From: Diphasiastrum complanatum
Lineage: Eukaryota; Streptophyta; Lycopodiopsida; Lycopodiales; Lycopodiaceae
Direction of reading: 5' to 3'
NCBI GenBank assembly: GCA_029204225.1
Contig: CM055102.1
Coordinates: forward strand, 34,900,585 to 34,964,584
DNA: 64,000 bases
Shown here: positions 12,498 to 22,990 of the stretch, in pieces
Layout: every line of letters begins with the position of its first letter
How positions within the stretch are numbered: position 1 is the stretch's first letter
Notes under the pieces: model-generated
What the model was told of the DNA's origin: nothing
The model's input: only the letters and a program-made list of their open reading frames with translations
Database searches by the model: none
Translations under genes and position numbers: made by a program

Positions 12498-14459
12498 ATG
12501 GCTAGCTCACCCACTACACCTGCGAGTCATTCCGGACCTTTAGATGAACAGTTTGCCGATATGCGTGACTCTCTTACTCTCCTCAGTAGTCGTTTCGACC
12601 AAATGATGACCGGTTTTACCACTCTACAGACCGGCTTTGCCACTATGCAGTCACAGATTGATTCCTTACAGCCACATGGACCTGGCAAAGCCCCTGTTCA
12701 TTCATCATTTGGGTCTCCATTTGGACTTCCATCCTCGTCTACTTCCTTTGGCGGTGGGCCTCATTTTCCACCTAACCCACCACCCGGTTTTCCACGTCCT
12801 ACAGCTCCTGAGTCACATTTTCCACGACATCTAGCTCCTGAGCCACATTTTGCTCGAGATTTTCGTGATCGAGTACAGCTTGCCACCTATTCTGGTTCCT
12901 CTAACGGGAACTTGTTAGAGAATTGGTTTGCAAAGCTTGATACTTATTTTCAGATTTACCCTAAGATTGATCCTCAGAAGATCCAGTTAGCCGCCTTACA
13001 TTTAGATGGGCGTGCTGCCACTTGGTGGCAGTTCTACCGACTTGACCCTGATCAGGACGGTCTCCAGTTATGGCCTACCTTTCGTCGTGATCTTCGTCAT
13101 GCTATGATTGACCCTCAGTGGCTGAGCCGCCAGCGTGATATATTCCGTAGTCTTACTCAGACTGGTGATCTTTCTTCCTATACAGATCAGTTTATGGACC
13201 TTTTCTACCTCTTTACAGATCTTCAGCCCACCGAGCTTATTTCTCGCTACATTGCTGGACTTCGTGGTGCTCTACGATACGATGTCTCTTCTTTCCGTCC
13301 ACCCACACTTGTTGAGGCCATGTCCCTTGCTAGTACTTTACAGCATAAGTACCCTGATCCTGCTCCCTTTTGCTTTTCCCGACCCCGTCCATCTCTTTCA
13401 CCTCTACCATCTCCGGCCCCATCTGCCCCATCCACTGTCGTCCCGACCTCTTTTCTTACTTCTCCCGCTCCTCGCCCTCCGCCTCCTCGTCCTGCTTTTG
13501 TCCGACGTTACACGTCTACAGAGTTTGCTGACATTCAGCAGAAGCGTCTTTGCTTTCGTTGTAAGAGTCCTGACCACATTGCCCGTGATTGCCGTCAGCC
13601 CCTGCCTACTTCTACTGCTGTTTTCTACCATGAGGGCACTACCCCAGATGAGTCCGATATCTACATTCATATATCTGATGAGCCTGATCTATCTCCTGAG
13701 CCTTCTACTGATTTACTTCCTGCTACTTGCCATGCTCAGCTTGCTTATGCTACCTGGACAGGGTGCCCCGGTCCTCGCTCCATTCGGCTACGTGTGCGCA
13801 TTACTGGTCGTGAGTATATTGCTTTAGTTGATACCGGCAGCACTCATTCCTTTATCAGCAGTTATGTTCTCAGCCGGATACGCGCTTCACCTATTCCTGC
13901 TCCACAGCCTCTCACAGTCGAGGTTGCCAGTTCTCACTCATTTCCTAGTTCTCAGATGTTTCAGGGATTATCCTACCGCATTGGTGATTTTTCTAGACAG
14001 GCAGATCTTTATATCATTCCTCTGGAGCGCTATGACCTTATCCTTGGTGCTGATTGGTTTGCTTCATTGGGAGCGGTTACTTTGGACCTGGCTCAGCAGA
14101 CATTGACATTTGTTCATGATGCAGTGACCCACTCACTTGCTGGTATTGATTCTCAGGCAGATTTCCAGCTGATCAGCGGGAAGCAGTTTATCTGCAGCCT
14201 ACCTAAGGCTCATTGTGCAGCTTTATTATGTGTTCAGCGTGCTGCAGCAGATTCTCCAGTGACTACCTCTCCTCCAGCAGCTATTCCTCAAGTGATCTCT
14301 GACTTATTACATCAGTATGCATTTGTCTTTTCAGAACCTACGACGCTACCACCATTACGTGATGTGAACCACCATATTGATTTGCATCCTAGTTCTGCTC
14401 CTCCCTCCCGGCCTCCTTACCGTATGTCTAAGTCTGAGCGTGATGAGGTTGAGCTTTAG
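12498..14459 (+). pseudogene. gypsy 1 gag-protease frame (nonsense-terminated)
   Basis: The 653-codon frame starts at the ATG following TTCCTC at 12492. Residues about 1-290 are gag, with the ATWWQFYR block typical of the retrotransposon gag family. A Pro-rich linker follows, then a perfect zinc knuckle CFRCKSPDHIARDC at about residue 351 (C-x2-C-x4-H-x4-C). The aspartic protease motif LVDTGSTHSF lies at about residue 442 and the flap/second half around LILGADW. The frame stops at TAG 14457-14459 where the sequence clearly continues into RT in the same frame; the expected codon is Gln, so this is CAG to TAG. The product would form the particle and process the polyprotein. Gypsy 2 carries a close relative. 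Confidence 0.93.
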
Positions 14460-17204
14460 ATTACTGCTTTACTAGATCAGGGCCTTATTGTTCCTAGTCA
14501 CAGTCCTTTTGGTGCCCCTGTTCTCCTTGTCAGTAAGAAAGATGGTTCCAAACGCCTCTGCGTTGATTATCGTGCCCTCAATAAGTTGACCATCCGTAAC
14601 CAGTATCCTATTCCTCACATGGATGATCTCTTTGACCAGTTAGGCACCTCTCATCTTTTCTCTAAGATAGACTTACGTTCCGGCTATCACCAGATTAGGA
14701 TGCATCCTTCGGACGAACACAAGACTACGTTTCGTACCCATCTTGGTTTATGAGTTTCGTGTTCTTCCTTTTGGTGTTACTAATGGTCCACCTACGTTCC
14801 AGAATGTGATGAATAACATCATGCGTCCTCTCCTTGGTCGTTGTGTTTTAGTTTATTTTGATGATATTCTTGTTTTTAGTAAGACTCTTGATGAGCATGT
14901 GTTACATCTTTCATCTGTTTTTCAATTGCTTGTTCATCACCAGTTGTTTGCTAAACTTTCTAAGTGTTCCTTTGCTGTTGTTGAGATTGAGTTTTTAGGA
15001 TTTCTCATTTGTGATGGTCGTAATCGTTTGGACCCTCATAAGGTTCGGGCAATCGCTGATTGGCCTGTTCCCACAGATGTCCACCATGTTCGTATGTTTC
15101 TTGGTCTCGCTACTCACCTTCGTCGTCCTGTTCCTCACTTTGCCACTGTGGCTGCCCCTCTTCATGCCCTTTTGAAGAAGTCTAGTGCTTTTGTTTGGAC
15201 CTCTGATTGTCAGTTCGCCTTTGACACTCTTCGTCGTGCTGTTGTGGAGGCCTCTGTCCTGTGTTTACCACAGTTTGCTCAGAAATTTATTGTTGAGACC
15301 GATGCTAGTAATGTTGGTTTGGGTGCCTTGCTTCGTCAGTCTCAGTGTATTATTGCTTATGAGTCGCGTCGTTTACGCTCTTATGAGCAACGTTATTCTG
15401 TCCATAGAAAGAGCTTCTTGCCATTATCTATGCTCTTAAGAAGTGGCGCCATTACCTGTACCGTGTTCCTTTTGATATCGTTACTGATCATCAGTCCTTA
15501 CGTTATCTCTTCTCCCAGCGTGATCTTAGTGATCGTCAGTTTCGTTGGTTGCAGTTTTTACAATCTTTTGATTTTTCTATTTTGTATCGTCCTGGTCGTG
15601 CTAACACTGCTGCTGACGCATTGTCTAGACTTCCTGCTTTATTGAATACCCTTGTTGCCACGATCCCTTCCTGGTTTGATGATCTTCCATCTGCTTATCT
15701 TACATGTTCTGATTTTCGTGATGTTTATAGTTCTGCTCCACCTATGTCATCTTCACCTCATCAGGCTTATTCCATTGTTGACCACCGTCTTTATCATTAT
15801 GGTTCTCTTTGTATTCCTAGTTCTTTGGGTATCCATTCTCAGTTGTTGTCGGATGCTCATTCGTCCCCAGTTGGGGGTCATTTTGGTTTTCAGAAGTCTT
15901 ATGCTCGTCTTAAGGATCATTTCTATTGACCATCCCTTACGAAAGAGCTTGTTGTAATTATTCGTACCTGTCCTTTCTGCTTACGTAATAAGTACTCCCG
16001 TGCTAAGTCCGCTGGTTTGCTTCAGAGTTGGCCTATTCCTCACCGCCAGTGGACTGATATTTCTATGGACTTCATCATTGGCCTTCCCCGCACCCGTCGT
16101 GGTCACGATTCATGTATGGTGGTAGTTGACAGGTTCTCGAAACAGGCACATTTCATACCCGTCCGCAATACTATCACAGCAGAGCAGTGTGCACGCTTGT
16201 TCCTTTCAAAGATATTTCGCCTACATGGGTTTCCTCGTACTATCCTTTCTGATCGGGATAGTAAGTTTACATCATTGTTCTGGACAGAGCTTATGCGTAT
16301 ATTGGATGTACAGCTTTTTATGGGGTCTGCTTATCATTCTACTTCTGATGGGCAGTCTGAGGTCCTTAACAGGATCCTTGAGGATTATTTGCGCCATTTT
16401 GTTACTCCTTCAGGGAAGGATTGGGATCAGCACTTATGTTTGGCAGAGTATAGCTATAACAGCTCTGTTAGTACCAGCACCGGCGTTGCACCATTTTTAT
16501 TATCTCATGGTTATGCACCTCTTTTACCTGGTATTCCTCTTCCTCCCGAGGATACACCTGTGACACTGTCTTCATTTCTATCAGGTGCTCGCGAGCTTAT
16601 TCTCCAGGCCAGTTCCCATTTGCAGCAGGTCCAACAGCGTTATCAGGCTTCAGTTGATCGTCATCGACGTCATGAAGAGTTTCATGTTGGTGATATGGTA
16701 TATCTACGCCTACGGTTTGCACATCATCATTTTATTCAGGGCCATGCTTCTACTGAGAAGCTTGCACCACGTTATTATGGGCCTTATTGTATATTGGAGG
16801 TTCTTAGTCCAGTTACATATCGTCTTCAGCTTCCTGCTTCCACACGTGCCTGTGATATATTCCATGTCAGTTTATTACGTGCTGCTATTGAGGATGATGC
16901 TCCTCGTGATGCTGAGTTTCCTACTGCACCGGATCTCTTTCCTTTATTACCTGCTGCTATCCTTCAGGTGCGTCTGCATCATAGTCGACGCCGCCGGCAG
17001 ATTCAGTTCCTAGTCCAGTGGGATGGTCGTCCTGTTGAGGAGGCCACATGGGAGCCTATTGATGTCTTTTATCATACACCGTCACTTGCGGATCAGGCTC
17101 GTGCTCTTGCCGCACTTGTTGATTCCTCTACATCAGCTGTTGCTCCAGTTGTTACTACACCAGATGTTGTTCCAGTTGATCCTCCAGGGCTTGCTGTTAC
17201 TTGA
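14460..17204 (+). pseudogene. gypsy 1 pol: RT, RNase H, integrase, chromodomain (broken)
   Basis: RT continues in the gag frame with [18 protein letters not shown] and [15 protein letters not shown]. It shifts at about 14740, then shows LPFGVTNGPPTFQ and the catalytic YFDD (14854-14865). RNase H has the ETDAS motif at about 15295. A missing A near 15409 shifts the frame; beyond it lies TDHQSLRYL and the LYRPGRANTAADALSR block. The integrase zinc region (H..H, CPFC) is cut by TGA at 15927, where Trp is expected. The catalytic core from 16017 shows MDFIIGLP, SDRDSKF and DGQSEVLNR, the D-D-E set. The GPY/F module (KLAPRYYGPYCILEVLS) precedes a chromodomain with QFLVQWDGRPVEEATWEP at about 17001-17055. 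The chromodomain places it among chromoviruses, which target heterochromatin marks. Stop at 17202. Confidence 0.93.
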
Positions 17205-17239
17205 TCCAGTCCTTTATGGCAGTTGGGTCTTATTTTTGT

Positions 17240-17248
17240 GTCGGGGAG
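17240..17248 (+). other. gypsy 1 polypurine tract
   Basis: GTCGGGGAG directly precedes the 3' LTR start AGTTATGG; it primes plus-strand synthesis. Gypsy 2 and the 33.8-kb copy have similar tracts (CCAGGGAG, AGGGGAG). Confidence 0.8.
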
Positions 17249-17699
17249 AGTTATGGACTCGGCTCATTACATTCGCCATGTCCATTTACATTTACTTTAC
17301 TTTATGCATAAGCAGGCTTTGGGCCCTTTTTTATTCATTATTTGACATTTAGACTATATGGTTGGCCTTGGGCCCTATTATTGACATTTAGACCATATTA
17401 TTGGCCTTGGGCCCTATGATTCACTATATTGGTTATTTGGTCATATTACTGAGAGTGGGAGCCTATTTGGAGGGCGCACTATTTTCCCTCTCAGTTTGGC
17501 CCTAGCCACTGGAAGCTTCCTTTTAGGGCTTCCTCTTGGCTATAAGTAGGGATTCTGTGTCATTTGTTACTTGGCTTATGATATGATCTCCTTCTTTAGT
17601 CTCTTTAAGCTTTCCCTCTCCTGCTTTCTAGGGTTAAGTCTTGCTTATGTGATGCTTTCATAGACTAAATCTAGATCAGCCGTGGCTACGTTCATAACT
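17249..17699 (+). mobile_element. gypsy 1 3' LTR
   Basis: 451 bp, AGTTATGG...TTCATAACT, followed by the TSD copy CCGCT. It differs from the 5' LTR by an extra T near base 36 and a few substitutions. Confidence 0.92.
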
Positions 17700-18229
17700 C
17701 CGCTGCTGCCCTATTTTTCAGATTTGCTCCTTTGCAGGAGGGCGCCCATCTACAAGCCATTTCTATTCTTCTGATTTGGTTGAAAAATCAGCACCCTTGC
17801 TGATTTTACAAAGTGAAGATCCGCTTCTTTTGCTTGTTTCCAGGTGTGAAAGAAGGCGCTAATTTTTTTGTGATGATTCGATCACATTCCAAGGCTGAAA
17901 ATTGGACAGCATATTACCATTTGTAGGGTGTTGCAACAGCCCTATCCGTGTGTGTATTGTTCACACTTTTTGGCAAGAAAGAAGGGTTCCAAAAAAAGCT
18001 TTGTTGGAGGCTAACCTGATTCTTTGCTTGCTGGTTTTTGAGTTTGTAATGCAATTTCAGGCTGAAATTTTCAGCACAAAGGCTTGTAGGAGGGTGAGTT
18101 CGTACATCCATCTTATGTGTGGTTTCGACACATTTCGGTGCTGATTTGTCAGTTTTGATACTTGCTGGTTTTTGTGTCTTTTAGGGCACATTTAGGGTTT
18201 GAAAAAGTTTATCTTCTTGGCTGGTTCTT

Positions 18230-19093
18230 ATGGCAAGAGATTTGGGAGCAATTCGTACTTGTTCAGGTGAAGATATATTGGATGGCACCAACTATTCTTC
18301 ATGGAGTTGCAAGCTGAGATTTTGCATCGACGTGATGATCAAGATTTTATTGGTAACAAGATCTATCTTATATCATTTGAGATTTTGCAAGACCTCTAAA
18401 AGTGCTTGGGAAACACTTTTAAAGATGTACCTAATAAAGGATTCATCATCATGCTTTCTCCTCTCTAGTTCATCCTCTTTGAAGGTAGAAGGGCAAAGTC
18501 ATGCAAAGTTTGATCATTGTCTTTCTACAAGTACAAGTTTGCATCGGAATGTTGGTATGGTAAAGCATTCTTCTTCTCTTGAGCCATTTGTTGCAAATGA
18601 TGGATGCATTAGTGAAGAACTTTATGAGCAAGCTTCTCAAGATAATGTTTTGGAAAAGGCTGAAATCAAGCATTCTTTGAAGCCATTTTGTACTAATGGA
18701 GGAGGGGAAAAAATCATGTCAGTTAGTACATTGGTTCAAAGTGGCGTGTTGCTAGATTATTTGGGTGTTCAAAGTGGCAAGCTGTTGGTTTTTTTCTTGA
18801 AGATGGTGGACACCAGATTTAGCAATGGTTTATTGATCATTTTCAGCTTATGTTACATCGTGAGCATCCTATTATGCATCGGGAACGGCCTGCGGAAGGT
18901 TTTTGGACAGCAAGGTCCACATTTGGAACACTTTGGACACAAAGTGTTGGTGATTTTGTGGCTGTTGGATATCCTGCTACAGCCTCTTGTTGATTGTCCG
19001 AGTCTTTGCGGGATAGCAAAGCATCTTTTTACCTTGGAGGAAACACACTTGCCTCACCAAAATCAGTACCTTATGCTGATTTTCATGTTTTGA
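18230..19093 (+). pseudogene. copia-like gag remnant of the gag-only element
   Basis: The ATG-started frame of 287 codons begins 525 bp after the gypsy 1 insertion. Residues about 15-32 read DILDGTNYSSWSCKLRFCI, the N-terminal block of copia gag (LDGxNYxxW). KTSKSAWETLLKMY at about residue 54 matches the A(W).L...Y segment. The rest matches nothing recognised and holds hydrophobic stretches around residues 200-220 that gag proteins normally lack, so the reading there may be meaningless. No zinc knuckle. It is the only protein-like part of this element. Confidence 0.55.
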
Positions 19094-19509
19094 TGCTGAT
19101 GGTAAAAGAGTATCATACTCTTCTTTATGTTTCTTGTGGTAAGAAGACTTATGGAATCATGTGGGAACCATTGATGGATTGCAAATCCATATTTTGGCTT
19201 GTGGCTGGTTTTTTGGCTACCCACTTTGGATGGAGCATGCTTGTCTTCACTTTTCGACTTGATGCTACCGCACTTCGTATTCTACATCTCTTCTACATCG
19301 GGCATGATTAGGGCTGAGATTTCGGCTACTTCGACTACTTCAAGCTGAAGTTTTTTTTTTTTTTGGCGGCATTAAGCTTGGACAGCAAGCTGCATCTTTT
19401 CTTTTTCGGCTACATGGAGTTTTAGGCAGCATGCAACACTTTGCATTTTTGTTGCAATTTTTCATACTTCATGTCATGTTATGTTTTTTACATTATCATT
19501 TAAGGAGGG

Positions 19510-19796
19510 TGTTAGAAGTAATAAATGATAACGTTAGTTTCCCATAGGTTACTTTGACCCAAAAGGTCGAGACTTGTGTAACCATGGGTTAGGTTTATTA
19601 TTTAGACCATGTAAAGTCAGTTTTAGTTGAGTTGGACCCAATTTTGGTCCAGTAGTAATTCGTGGGTCCAAGTAAAGTCTAATTATGTTGAGGGACCCTA
19701 TCTTGACTTTTGGGGGTGCCCTATAATTAGTAGTGGGTCTTGGAAGGTTCTAGAACTTAGAGTTTGGAAGAGTCTAGGCCCTTGGAAGGCCTATAT
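19510..19796 (+). mobile_element. Truncated 3' LTR of the gag-only copia element
   Basis: Starts TGTTAGAAGTAATAAATG after the purine tract AAGGAGGG and follows the 5' LTR to about AAGGCCTAT, where similarity ends. The last third of the LTR is missing, so no TSD can be checked. Confidence 0.8.
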
Positions 19797-20339
19797 ATCT
19801 CTTTACTCCAGGTGTTAATTGAGAACCTATGGATCTCACAAATATTCTCACAAGTTATTTTACTTGTGGAGAATTTAATTAATCTAGTGGATCCTATTCT
19901 ACTACAGTCTATAGTCTGCAGAGAATACACTTCTTTCAATCAGATCTCCAATTATCATAAGGGACAAACATATCTATTAAGATGAATGGATGTTACTTTC
20001 TTGCATTTGATGCTAGAAACAGGGACATTTAACTCAAGAGATGTATCTAGGATGCTTAGAGTTGAGTTTTAATCATTTTATATCTTAATGGTTCTCCTAG
20101 AGGTTCTAATTAAATGAGTTGTCATATCTTAGAATTGGATTCTAAGGATATTTGTACTTGCAAGCCTTTTTGAATTGTCTGCTAGAGTTTGTGGATGATT
20201 TCATACTGTAATTGTTGATTTTCTTTAACTTTAATCTCTTAAGTTAGGAAATACTTCACCCAGTATCTCATGTAAGAATTTACATGAAGGTGATATTACT
20301 AACTTATAGAGAGTGAAACCCATATGACAAGACTATGCG
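19797..20339 (+). other. AT-rich spacer, nothing recognised
   Basis: Lies between the truncated LTR and the next copia gag. It may be the leader of that element, but no primer site was seen. Confidence 0.35.
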
Positions 20340-21145
20340 ATGTCCCTTGATGCTAGGGAGAAACTCCCAACCTTTGGGGAGCTATGTGGTCTTCTTTTAC
20401 AGGAGGAGATGAGAAGGAAGAATCTTTCTGAAGGGAAGATAATCCAGAACATGCATTTGCTTCTAAGAAGAAACAGAACTTTCAGAAGAAAGGGAAAGGC
20501 AAAGGGAAGAACTCAAAGCAAAGCTTGGAGCAGCAGGTGTCCAAGTTACATGTTGGAGAGGAGTCAAGCACCAATTCCTCATCTACACCCAAGAGGAAGG
20601 GCAACTACAACTATTGTGGCAAGTATGGCCATTTCGCTTTTGAATGCCGAAAGAAGCAAAGCGATCAAAAGAAGGGTAAGAACCAGCAGGGTCACTTTGT
20701 TGATAAGCTGCAGGATAAAGCTGCAGGAGAAGAGCACCTCATAGAAATTAGTTCAACACCTATGAGGAGACAGGAGATGGTCAGCACGTATGCCTTGGAG
20801 ATAACTCTACATATGAGGCGAGGGGCAAAGGCACAGTTTCAATGCAGTTGTCATCAGGAGAGGTGAAGGTAATCAAGAGTGTGTTGCGTGTACCAAGGTT
20901 GTCTAGGAACTTGCTATCTGTTGGTGCCATTACCAAACAGAACATGCCGGTGGAGTTTGACAAATCTACCTGTTTGGTAAAAGACAAAGATCAAAGCTTC
21001 AAGGTGGTAGCCAAGGGAATGCAAGAAGGGGGTCTTTACAAGCTTTACACAGCCATTCCTAGCCAAGAGGCCTTGTCAACAAGGGATTCTAGTCATGACA
21101 AGCTTTGGCACGAGAGGTCATTTGAGCTATCAAAGTGATGGAATC
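20340..21145 (+). pseudogene. copia gag, protease end and GAG-pre-integrase, broken
   Basis: Reads as copia gag in two frames: PTFGELCGLLLQEEMRRKN, then a Lys-rich tract, then the zinc knuckle YNYCGKYGHFAFEC at about 20608-20650, in which the first Cys is Tyr. The protease core is missing. KSVLRVPRLSRNLLSVGAIT at about 20875-20935 is the usual segment after the protease. GGLYKLY and LWHER at about 21030-21115 are the GAG-pre-integrase block, with one further frameshift before GHLSYQS. After that the sequence jumps into an inverted copia fragment. Confidence 0.85.
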
Positions 21146-21149
21146 TAAT

Positions 21150-22199
21150 GAGCTCTGAAACCACTGATGGAATCTCCTTGTGCGCTTGAAAAATGCCATT
21201 CTGAGACCGCAGATGCAATCTTTGCGGCAGTTCTGCGGTGCATGATTCTTGATGTATTGCTTAGATAGAGTCGATCTACTAAGTTGAAGCTATTGCTACA
21301 ACCTGCAATCTACTCTCTTCCCAGCTACGGACTGACACTGCAGATCTAATATTGATTAATGCGGAATAACAACTGAGCCTTCATGGGGAAAAACAAGTAA
21401 CAACTGAACTTGTGCCGCAGAGCGTGAAGCCTCCTCCGCATACGAGCGGTGTGGTTGCGGTTGTCTGCGGTTTGCTGGCGGTGTGCGGTGCCTTGGACGT
21501 ACTCTCCACCCCTGTCGGTTCGTAGCTGCTTGACTTTCTTGTTAGTCCACTTCTCAGCCCAATTTACAAACTCTGTAAATTTCTCAAGTGCCTCTAACTT
21601 GTTGTGTATGAAGTACACAGCCGCAAACTTACTGAAGTCGTCTATGAAATTGATGTAATATCTTCAGCCTCCCAACGAGACTACATCAAGGGGTCCGCAG
21701 ATGTCTGAGTGTACTAGCTCCAAGAGTTCTTTAGTCTTGAACAAATCTCTCGTGAAAGGTGTACGTGACATCTTGCCTTTGTTGCATGCATCACAAGACT
21801 TCACACTCGTTGCATCCTTGATGCTACCGCCTATGAATACTCCATTTTGGCTAGCTTTGTATAAAGCCAACGTATTCGTCTGACACAGTCTTCTATGCCA
21901 CAGAATATCCAAGGACTCATGGATCTGATGAGCTTGCTCAGTAGGAATGTGTATCTTCAGGTGATACACGGTCATGCCTGGGCCCTGTATCCACTAACTT
22001 TGCAACAGATAGTAAATCTTTCTGAAGCATAGGCACGTATAGGACGTCATCGAGTTTCATGTCTCTATCGTTGGTGTTCAACCACAGCACTCCCGTTCCA
22101 TTCACTTGATGTCTCGAACCATCTCCCAGAATGATATATCTGGAGGAATCTGTCTGTAGAAAATCAGCTATCATTTGCTTCGTTGTCACAAAATGTGAC
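21150..22199 (-). pseudogene. Inverted copia fragment (protease end to integrase start)
   Basis: On the minus strand, MIADFLQTDSSRYIILGDGS, DDVLYVPMLQKDLLSVAKL (22190-21938), ILWHRRLCQ...CDACNKGKMSRTPF and ELVHSDICGPL (21975-21664), then EKWTNKKVKQLRTDRGGEY (21618-21480) follow copia order from protease through GAG-pre-integrase, the integrase zinc region and the first two catalytic Asp motifs. Several shifts break it. It replaces the integrase and early RT of the plus-strand copia around it. Confidence 0.85.
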
Positions 22200-22990
22200 G
22201 TAGCTCAAGGCAACGGTTTGAGAAGAGTAAGTCAGATTGCAATTTATATGTCTTCAAGGAAGGAGAAGACTTGTGCTCTATGTGGATGATTTACTCATCA
22301 CTTGAAGAAATAAGAAGCTTATTCCTTGTGTTAAGAAAAATCTTTCTAGTGAGTTTGAGATGAAAAATTTGGGTTTGCTACACTATTGCCTAGGAGTTGC
22401 AGTTCGGAAAGGGAAGCATTGTCTTTTAATCTCTTAGGCAAAGTATGCACAGAAATTATTGAAGAGGTTTAATATGCAAGAAAGCAAACCAATTAGCACA
22501 CCCATGGATGCAAGCAACAAGCCATCAGGAGATGATGGTCCTGCATTTGTAGATGAGACCTTCTATCGCCACTTAGTAGGCAGCCTGATTTACCCCAGAT
22601 ATTGCTTATGCGGTTGGGTGCAAGTCAATTCATGAGTAAGCCTACCGGATCACATTGGAAGGCAGCCAAGCGGATCCTACGATATGTGAGAGGGACAATG
22701 ACGTATGGGATTGGATACACTGATGATGGTGACCTTCAGCTGGAGGCTTATTCGGATTCTGATTGGGCAGGTAATAGAGACAATTGGAGATCGACAACAG
22801 GCTTGCTTTAGCCTAGTTTCAGGGGCTATATCTTGGTGCAACACGAAGCAGCCCACTATTGCCTTATCATCTACCGAAGCTGAGTACAGGGCGCCTACAA
22901 GGTCTGCCTATGAAGCTATTTGGTTACGACGTCTACTTGAGGATATGCAAATCGCCCTACATTGTTACATTGTGATAAGGAGATAATAGC
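22200..22990 (+). pseudogene. copia RT end and RNase H, broken
   Basis: Probable continuation of the element at 20340. LYVDDLLIT at about 22275 is the RT active site (Y-x-D-D). LGLLHYCLGV and AKYAQKLLKRFNM follow, then YRHLVGSLIY. From 22602 ASQFMSKPTGSHWKAAKRIL leads into SDSDWAGNRDN and TIALSSTEAEYRA, the RNase H block. At least three frame changes and several stops. Confidence 0.87.

Larger units (their letters stand above)
10927..17699 (+). mobile_element. gypsy 1: nearly complete Ty3/gypsy chromovirus
   Basis: Flanked by the 5-bp TSD CCGCT (10922-10926 and 17700-17704). LTRs of 450 and 451 bp differ at only a handful of positions, so the insertion is fairly recent. The order is 5' LTR, tRNA-Met primer site, 1.1-kb leader, gag-protease frame, RT, RNase H, integrase, chromodomain, polypurine tract, 3' LTR, as in chromoviruses. 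I see two nonsense codons (14457 and 15927) and two frameshifts (about 14740 and 15409), so this copy is dead but easily read. It sits inside the leader of the gag-only copia element. Confidence 0.95.
10164..19796 (+). mobile_element. Gag-only (non-autonomous) copia-type element, split by gypsy 1
   Basis: The 5' LTR (10164-10614) and primer site (10615-10627) are followed by a leader to 10921, then the gypsy 1 insertion, then the rest of the leader (17705-18229), one gag-like frame (18230-19093), more unrecognised sequence, a purine tract AAGGAGGG (19502-19509) and a truncated 3' LTR (19510-19796). No protease, integrase or RT was found between the LTRs, so it would have depended on another copia element. 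The leader repeats the motif GCAGGAGGGCGCC, which also occurs in the gypsy 1 leader. Confidence 0.7.

Noticed and set aside
13135-13827. 230-codon Leu-rich frame overlapping gypsy 1 gag
   Set aside because: Out-of-frame shadow of the gag-protease frame, which has the zinc knuckle and protease motifs.
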